Assembly (NCBI GenBank): GCA_024180945.1
Contig: JAKSGN010000037.1
Location: forward strand, 253,501-317,500
Direction of reading: 5' to 3'
DNA length: 64,000 nucleotides
From: Macrophomina tecta
Lineage: Eukaryota > Ascomycota > Dothideomycetes > Botryosphaeriales > Botryosphaeriaceae
Shown in pieces: positions 57,572 through 64,000 of this stretch (positions within the stretch are counted from its first letter, which is position 1; each line of letters opens with the position of its first letter). The notes below the pieces were generated by a model. That model was given only the letters and a program-made list of their open reading frames with translations. It had not been told where the DNA came from and ran no database searches. The position numbers and the translations under genes were made by a program.

Positions 57572-58350
57572 TATAATAATAGCCTCTTTTACTAGGCTTT
57601 AAAATTACCTAGTAGGGTTAGATAGCTAAGGAATTTACCTTAAAAAATAAGAGAAGAGTAAAGAATTAAAATAATAGTAGTAATTATATAATATATTAAT
57701 ACGCGATACGCGTTAGGCTTATTACCTCTAATAGTATTATATTAGAACTTTAAGTTAACTATAAAGATTAAAGTACTATCTAAGAAGTATATCTATATAC
57801 TATAAAAAAGTTATAGTAATCTAGATTAATATAGCTAGATTAAAGTAGCTAGATTAATAGTATTAGATTATTAATCTTAGATTAAATTAATCTAGGTAGA
57901 CTCTATAGGTTTTATATAACTTAGGTACTAAAGTCTATTTTCTAGAATTTAACTTCTATATTAATTAAGAGAGTATTATACTACTAGACTATTATTTCTT
58001 AAATTATATAAGTTATTTAACTTTCTTTTATTTATTTCTCTTAGCCTAAAGCTAGTTTTTAAAATTTATAATTTTTTTTTTAGAGATATTCTTTCTCTAC
58101 GAAAGTTTAACTTAGTTAGTATTTTTATAGTCTTACTATATTATATAGATATTATTTTTATATAGACTTTCGCTACTATTTTATTTAGGTCTATATACTC
58201 TATTCTTTCTTAAGGCTATTTTTTTATATAGGCGCGCCGATATTATAGCTCTACTATTTTTATAAGTTTTTAGTCTCTATAGTATCTTTTTCTATATAGG
58301 CTTTCTATTTATAGGGTTATAAGGTCTTTATTTCTCTAGGGTTTATAATA
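57572..58350 (-). repeat. G8 5' LTR (family A, 779 bp)
   Basis: Plus strand from tataataatagcctcttttac to tagggtttataata. It has inserted into another A LTR in the same orientation, the fragment 58351-58436. Confidence 0.9.
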
Positions 58351-58436
58351 TCTAGAACTATATGTACTATTTTTTTTAGAACTAGTTTTTCTATATAGAT
58401 ATTTTAGCTATATAGCTCTACTATTTATAAGGGTTT
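58351..58436 (-). repeat. 86-bp family-A LTR fragment between G8 and G9
   Basis: tctagaactatatgtactatt...ctatttataagggttt aligns with the A LTR stretch at about 51314-51400 (ctaggactatatacgctatc...ctactacccgtaag). It is the only remnant of the older LTR into which G8 and G9 inserted. Confidence 0.75.
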
Positions 58437-59225
58437 TATTATAAACCCTAGGGTATAAGGGCTTTATAACCCTATAGGCAAAAAGCCTATATAAGAAAAG
58501 GCACCGTAGGGGCTAGAAACCTATAAGAATAGTAGAGCCGCACTACTAGTACGCCCGTACGAAAAAACTAGCCTTAAGAAAAGACGGCGCGTATAGGCCT
58601 AAATAAGATAGTAATAGAAGCCTATATAAAAGTAATACCTACGCGGTATAGTAAGACTATAGAAATACCGACTAGATTAAACTCCCGTAGGAAAAGAATA
58701 CCTATAAGAAAGAGATTATAAATCCTAAAAGCTAACTTTAGACTAAAGAAACGAACGAAATAAAGTCGAATAACTTATATAGTTTAAAAAATAATAGTCT
58801 AGTAGTAGAATATTTTTTTAACTAATATAAGAAGTCGAATTCTAGAAAATAAGTATTAGCGCCTAAGTTACGTATAGTCTATCTAATCTACTTATAAATT
58901 AGAAGCCTTAGCAAAGATCTAATTCTTAGAATAATCTAATACTACGACTAATCTAATAGTCGTCTTAATCTATAGATTATTATAGCTTTTTTATAGTATA
59001 TAGATATACTTCTTAGATAGTACTTTAATTTTTATAGTTAACTTAAAGTTCTAATATAACTCTATTAGAGGTAATAAGTCTAACGCGTATCGCGCACTAA
59101 TATATTATATAATTACTACTATTGTTTTAATTCTTTATCCTTCTCTTATTTTTTAAGATAAACTCTTTAGCTATTTAACCCTACTAGGCGATTTTAAAAG
59201 CCTAGTAGAAGAGGCTACTATTATA
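58437..59225 (+). repeat. G9 5' LTR (family A, 789 bp)
   Basis: It starts tattataaaccctaggg and ends aggctactattata, and contains ccgtacg and gggctttataaccctata as in the other A LTRs. It is the longest A LTR in the window. Confidence 0.9.
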
Positions 59226-59270
59226 CTTTAACTATTATTCTTATAAGAAAAGGTAGTTCTAAAAAAAGAA

Positions 59271-61400
59271 ACTTTTAATAATAAAATAGTATTATCTAAT
59301 ACTTAACGCTAACTAAGTAATATAATAAACGATATTAATATAAATAATAATAGTTCTTTATAGCTAACTATAGCCGACCTCTTTTAGGTTATTTAAGATA
59401 TATAAAGCTAGATCGACGAACTACATAGATAATTTTAGAAGTAGACTAACGAGAATACCTAGCTTTATTAATAAATAGGTAAACTTTATAACTAAGCTAT
59501 TTCGATAATTTCTATCCCGATACCCGTTTATACTTCGGTATTAATAACGACTTAACCTTCTAATAGAAGCACGAAGACGGCTAAGCTAGATCTATTCTAT
59601 AGTAACTAAAAGAAGCTCTAGACTTTTTTTTTATAACTTAATTTATACTTCTTCTTTAACTCTAAAGACTTTTCTACTAATAATAAAAAGATAATATTCG
59701 TAGCTATCTACCTCCGTAATATTATAGTATAGTAGTTTAAGCCCTACCTTAGAGACCGAATAGAGAAAGAACTAGAAGTATATAAGAAAAATACTAAGAA
59801 AGTCTTTAGTAGCTATAAGTACTTCGTAACTTAAATTAAGTAAAGCTTCGGAGACCTCGACGAGGTTAATAAGGCCCGACGAGCCGTTATAAATATCTAC
59901 TAGAAGACCTTAGTAGCGGACTATACTATAGAATTTTAAAAGACTATAGCGTATCTAGATAACTAGTCTAACCGCGCCCTTATAGACTACTACTACTGAG
60001 GACTTAAGAAAAGAATTAAAGACTAACTTATAATATAAAATAATTTTAAGACCCTAGATAAACTTATTAAGCTAGCTATTAAATACGATAACCGCCTCTT
60101 CGAGCGCTAATTTAAGAAGTATAAGGTAAACTATAAAGCTAATACTTCGCGCCTAGCACGCCCTAAATATACTTAGAAAGGAGGAGATGCTATAGAGCTA
60201 AATAATATTAATTACTAGAATAACCTATCTAAAAGAGATAACTACTATAAAAAAAAGAATAACGGCTATAAAGAAAAATAACGTAAAGAATAGACCCTAA
60301 AGTAAAAATAAAGATTTAAAAAAGAACTATACGTCTACTATAATAAGACTTAGAAAAAAATATACTACTATCTTAAGAAGAATAAATAAGTCTTAGCTAC
60401 GACGTAAGAACTAAAAAACTAAGAAGTCTCTACGGTTACTAAATAAAAAAACCCCTTCGCCGAATTCGATAAGTAATATAAAGAAAGCTAGAGCCCTAAG
60501 TATTAGAGGCTTAGCTAGATAGCCTACTATAATAATAACTATACTACTTACTAGAGCGATAAAGACGCTATAGGCTAGTACCCTAAGAAGCTATAATACG
60601 TTAATACGACCCTAAGAATAAAAAAAAAACTTATTAAAGCCTTTTCTAATAACGAGAACCTAGTTAATAGCGATATAGAGAAACTATATAATAGTATTCT
60701 AGAGTTAAGTACGACTAGTAATAAGTAATAGTAGAACGAAGCTATACTTATAAGAATAATTAAATATCTAATTTAATACGAAGAGATATACTGTATTACT
60801 AATAGTCTAGAGCCTATAGTTACCTAGATTTTAGGCTCTATAATTAACCTCGGGACGTAGTAATATAAGATATAGTAAAGAAAGGTATACGCACGTATAT
60901 AGTAAAATAATACCTAGAATCCCTAGAAAGAATTACTACTCGAGACGGCCGACGAACTCGTATCTTAGCTAGAGAACGAGGTATAGGGGATATAATAATA
61001 ATAAAACCTATAATACCTCTATAATATAGCTTATACCCTCTATTAGTACGGTATAGTAACTAGGAATAGAGGTACTTTATAATAAATACTCTATAAAAAA
61101 TATAATATGCCTACCTTCTAGTATTAGGTTCGAAATAAGTAGATCTACTAGAGACGACTAATTAAACGCGGTAGATAGATATAATAGAAAGATACTCTAG
61201 TTCTAGTTAAGAAATAAAACGAATATATTTATTACAAAATAACGGAACGACCTATATTAAAAAACTAGATAGCTTTTCTAGATAGGGATTTTAAAAGGGG
61301 CCGTTAGATAGGTCCCTTAACTAGATTATATATATAGCGAACGAAATCGTATCTACTAGATTAAATCTATATCGACTTTTATATATTCTAGTTATATTCT
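59271..61400 (+). pseudogene. gag: G9 gag (RIPped)
   Basis: Colinear with G2 and G4 gag. Near 60500-60580 the Cys/His block reads AYYNNNYTTY-stop-SDKDAIG. The ATG of the G4 start is not recognisable. It shows gttactaaataaaaaaacccc at about 60437, the G1 target of copia-1, uninterrupted. Frame broken by TAG and TAA throughout. Confidence 0.72.
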
Positions 61401-61549
61401 ACGGGAAAAAGGTAATAGCTATAATTAATAGCGGTATATAAGGCGTATTCGTCGACCCCTAAGTTTATTATTAAGAACTAACTACCCTAGTAAGCTAAGA
61501 ATTACTCTTATTAGCTAAGTACGATAGATGGCTTCCTAGCGAAATACGG
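61400..61549 (+). pseudogene. pol: G9 protease fragment
   Basis: Reads AIINSGI-stop-GVFVDP near 61415-61460 (DSG form with Asp to Asn), then the KN-stop-LP block. It is cut at 61549 before RT. Confidence 0.72.
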
Positions 61550-61562
61550 TATTAACGGGAGG

Positions 61563-61583
61563 GACGCTCCGTAAAAGAGCGTC
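61563..61583. repeat. Hairpin at the start of element E
   Basis: gacgctc-cgtaaaa-gagcgtc is a perfect 7-bp stem just 13 bases inside the element edge. Possibly a terminator-like or regulatory structure. Confidence 0.7.
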
Positions 61584-61744
61584 TAGTAAGCTAGAGGGTA
61601 AAGGCGGCTAGAACCGTATAAGAGGTAAGAAGGGGTAAAAGAAGGGTCTAAAACGACTCTATTATATAGCGTCTCGTAGGCGACCGAATAGAGTAATAAA
61701 ACTAAAAGAACCTATTCTAAAAGAAAAAGAAGAATTATCGCTTT

Positions 61745-61921
61745 TACGTACTTCGTAAGTGCGCTACGAAGTAGTGTTCGTTAATTAAACTTCTTTCTAA
61801 TAAGGGTTATCCTACTTTTTTCCGCGCTAGTAAACGTTGCCTATTAGTTAAACTCCCTTCTAATAAGGGTAAATTACTGCTCCTACGTACCCCGTAAGTA
61901 CGCCGCAAAGTAGTATCCGTT
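61745..61921 (+). repeat. Two interleaved direct repeats (38 bp and 25 bp)
   Basis: 61745-61782 and 61884-61921 are 38-bp copies (tacgtac..cgtaagt.cgc..) aligned without gaps and differing only by transitions. 61783-61807 and 61846-61870 are 25-bp copies ending cttctaataagggt or similar. An LTR U3 array is the likeliest reading. Confidence 0.75.
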
Positions 61922-62300
61922 GTGCTTTTATAGCCATATTATAAAGTCTACTCTTAGTAGAGGGCCCCCTTCTAATACTCTAATTAGAGCCCTCTTCTTA
62001 AGCTATCTATTAAAGTTCTATTCTTTCTATAGGAAGAACTATTCTTATTTTAACTAGCTTATCTACCTTCTACCCTATAATATCTCGCCTAGAGCTTCGA
62101 GCTTACCGTCCCTTAGTAGCTCCTAAAAGTAAAAATATAAGACTTATAGTCCGTAGAAGTAGGTATAGTATCTATTAAGGTTACTAATTACCTAGCGTTA
62201 CGATCTTTATACTATTTCTCGTAGCGGGGCTTTTTTTTAATACGCCTATTAGTGCCCTACTCTACTTATAAAGAAATAAGAGAAAGATATCCTTCTAAAG

Positions 62301-62475
62301 AAATATTAATTTATAATAAAAATAACCCCGAAAGTAGACCTAGAACCGAATGTACTAAGGAAAAATAATAAGGAAAGGAAAGAAATAGAAGAGTAAAAGT
62401 AAGTAGAGTAAACTAACTACTCTTACTAATAAGTTTAAAGCTTCTAAGGATGTCGGTTAAGCGTAATAACTAAGG
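62301..62475. other. AT-rich stretch without recognised gene
   Basis: A purine-rich run (62345-62400, ggaaaggaaagaaatag) is followed by short frames only. I see no gene or known repeat. Confidence 0.5.
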
Positions 62476-62548
62476 AGACTTATATCTAGCTAGGTATAAG
62501 TCTTACTACGTACGGACTAGAACTTATATCTAGTTAGGTATAAGTCTT
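62476..62548. repeat. Duplicated 28-bp palindrome
   Basis: agacttata-tctagctagg-tataagtct (62476-62503) is an imperfect palindrome with perfect 9-bp arms. A second copy (acttatatctagttaggtataagtctt, to 62548) lies about 45 bases on. The pair could be terminal repeats of a small element or binding sites. Confidence 0.65.
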
Positions 62549-62741
62549 TTTAGACTCTCTACTTTTTGCGTAAGCGCCTTTATTTAGCTACTTCTATATT
62601 CTTAGTCTCTAATAGATCCCTACGAAATCCTAAATTTATATTACGGTTATGACTATCTTATCTTTTATAAATTATTCTATTAGTATTTCGCTAATACCTT
62701 ATTACTTTATAAATTAAAACCGCTACTGTCTTCTACTATTT
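62549..62741. other. AT-rich stretch without recognised gene
   Basis: Only short frames. I see no gene, RNA or repeat family. Confidence 0.5.
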
Positions 62742-64000
62742 TTAAATTAAATTGCTTCTCTTTTTCTTACTAGCTATAAACTAATTATCCACGTTAGCTA
62801 TTACTAATAGATTATTCTAATTCTTTTTCCCGATAAGCGCGTTAGAAATAGGGTAGATTTTACTTATTAATAAGTTAGTATAGTGCTTATTAAATAGCTC
62901 TATAAAGTTAAATCTATTTCTACTATAGCTCTTAGTAGGCAGTTTAATCTCTAGATTAGCCTTACGAATATTTTTATACTCTATATAAGGTAGCTCTAGC
63001 TTCCTATCTTTCTTAATTCTAATAAATACGGTATTAGCGTAAATTTATCGCGTAGACTTACTCTCTTTACTATACTTCTAGGGAATTATAGGCCTTAAAG
63101 TAATAACTATACTAGAAGCTATTAGCTTTATATTAGATCTTATTAATCTAAAGCTTCTAGCTATTTAGTCTTTAAAGACTATAGATAACTTATTTAACTT
63201 ACTACGCCTAGTATAACTACCGAATATCTCTTTTTCTTTAGTAGGAATTTTATTATATATTCTATAAGTCTATCTAGCTTTCTTTTTATTATATAGAGGT
63301 ATCTTATAGTTAATAATAGCCCTACCGTATTCTTAATATAGCGTACGCCTACGCTCTTTAGGTAGGTAAGGTACTCTATAAAGAGAAGCTAAGCTATTAA
63401 TAAATTAGATAGGCTTAGGGTAACTAATAAAGCTATAACGACGAGTCTTACTAGATATTATTACTTAAAGCTATAAGAGAGGATGCTACCTAATAAGCTA
63501 AGTAAAGAGTATAAAGGTTATTAGAGAATAATATCTATTACGAGAAAGCTCCCTATTAAAGGGCTTTATATAGTACTAATAGTACTAGATATCTTTCTTA
63601 AGCGCCTACTAAAGTCGAGTTAGGTTAGTACTAGAATACCTATCCTAAATACTAAATATATTAGTAATACTATACGTTTTTTAATTATTATCTCTAATTA
63701 ACTTTTTTTCTAACCTCTTTTAATCTTACTCGCTCTAGTAGTAATACTATAGCTTCTACTTAGGATTACTCTCGAAGTATCTAAAGCTACCTAAATCGGT
63801 ATTATTTATATTACGACTTTAGATAAAGAGATACTTTCTAACCTTAAGCTTCTTTATCTAACGAAAAGGATTATTAGAAATGTCTTTAATAATCTTTAAA
63901 AGAATATTACTAATTTCTTCTCTTATTATAGCACTTCTAGTCTTAATTTCCACTACTATATATAAATCTCGAAGGTATATAGTATAAGGCTAACTACTAG
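62742..64000 (-). pseudogene. Unidentified RIP-degraded coding frame, runs off window
   Basis: One minus-strand frame continues for about 420 codons without a frameshift, from DLYIVVEIKTRSAIIREEIS near 63970 through KLKVRKYLFI, NNTDLGSFRYFESNPK, SKTRRYSFISYPKP, RVPYLPKERRRTLY, FGSYTRRSKLNKLSIVFKD, NTVFIRIKKDRKLELPY and SYSRNRFNFIELFNK to SNALIGKKN and ASKKKRSNLI. It is broken only by TAG and TAA, and the region 62742-63450 has few stops. It is rich in Lys, Arg, Ile and Tyr, partly through RIP. I do not recognise the family; it could be a transposon protein, possibly of the element that starts at 61550 or of a separate one. No start is visible. Confidence 0.45.

Larger units (their letters stand above)
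51483..58350 (-). mobile_element. Chromovirus G8, minus strand, 3' LTR missing
   Basis: A family-A element with its 5' LTR at 57572-58350 and gag and pol complete. Its 3' end is interrupted by G7 within the antisense ORF, and its own 3' LTR is not present on the left. It is extremely AT-rich. Confidence 0.88.
58437..61549 (+). mobile_element. Chromovirus G9, plus strand, truncated in protease
   Basis: 5' LTR, gag and the protease start of a family-A element, cut after gcgaaatacgg at 61549 by element E. It is head-to-head with G8. Less RIPped in places than G2. Confidence 0.88.
61550..62300 (+). mobile_element. Element E, possible LTR with hairpin and repeats
   Basis: A sharp break in G9 at 61549 begins tattaacgggagggacgctcc (TG to TA by RIP would give TGTTAACG). 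A perfect hairpin gacgctc/gagcgtc lies at 61563-61583, and paired repeats lie downstream (61745-61921). This looks like the start of an LTR of another family, but I cannot locate its end or a primer site, and no right duplication (tacgg) was found. No ORF is visible here. Confidence 0.45.

Noticed and set aside
6362..64000. Centromere
   Set aside because: AT-rich nested retrotransposons are compatible with a fungal centromere, but nothing in the sequence distinguishes it from other RIPped heterochromatin.

Overview
The window is a heterochromatic, AT-rich block of a filamentous ascomycete (Pezizomycotina) genome. It is built almost entirely of nested LTR retrotransposons that were mutated by repeat-induced point mutation (RIP). 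Three things support this. CpA and TpG are nearly absent over tens of kilobases while CpG persists. Sequence differences between repeat copies are transitions, and the in-frame stops are TAG or TAA, never TGA, wherever I read a frame. The chromodomain-bearing Ty3/gypsy (chromovirus) and Ty1/copia families are those expected in such a genome. No intact host gene is present. The species cannot be named from sequence alone.

Layout. 1-6361: a fairly preserved Ty1/copia element (copia-1; 5' LTR cut by the window start), with a 442-bp solo LTR of another family (LTR C) in its reverse-transcriptase region and a tRNA-like Pol III module near its 3' end. 6362-12704: the rest of a plus-strand chromovirus (G1), into whose gag copia-1 jumped. 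12705-18014: a minus-strand gypsy element of a second family (B), apparently interrupted by G1. 18015-18376: half an LTR (family A) into which B had jumped. 18377-19841 and 27982-29205: two parts of an old copia element (copia-2), split by the complete minus-strand chromovirus G3 (19842-27981, 731-bp LTRs, TSD yttta). 29206-29692: an LTR fragment. 29693-37588: plus-strand chromovirus G2. 37589-45980: minus-strand chromovirus G4 (two 788-bp LTRs).

45981-46286 is the only clearly host-derived DNA: the 3' end of a glutamine- and glycine-rich coding sequence plus its downstream region, trapped between two LTRs. 46287-47158: an LTR C and internal remnant holding a small 166-bp element with a perfect target-site duplication. 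47159-48912: a family-B LTR and the other half of the family-A LTR with adjoining 3' internal sequence. 48913-51482: two truncated chromovirus 5' ends (G6 plus, G7 minus) facing each other across a 611-bp LTR-like sequence (LTR D). 51483-58350: minus-strand G8. 58437-61549: plus-strand G9, cut by a new element (E) at 61550. 62742-64000: an unidentified RIP-degraded minus-strand frame that runs off the window.

How the parts work together. The elements encode the usual gag, protease, RT, RNase H and integrase, all now dead. The chromoviruses also carry, between pol and the 3' LTR and on the opposite strand, a conserved frame (about 236-240 codons) interrupted by a short intron-like segment whose removal keeps the frame. 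I regard this antisense spliced ORF as the best candidate for something undescribed. The second notable signal is the matching of two distant B-LTR junctions (18014/18015 and 47949/47950): they share the same ctata target site and together rebuild one 787-bp LTR, which implies a rearrangement or duplication across about 30 kb.
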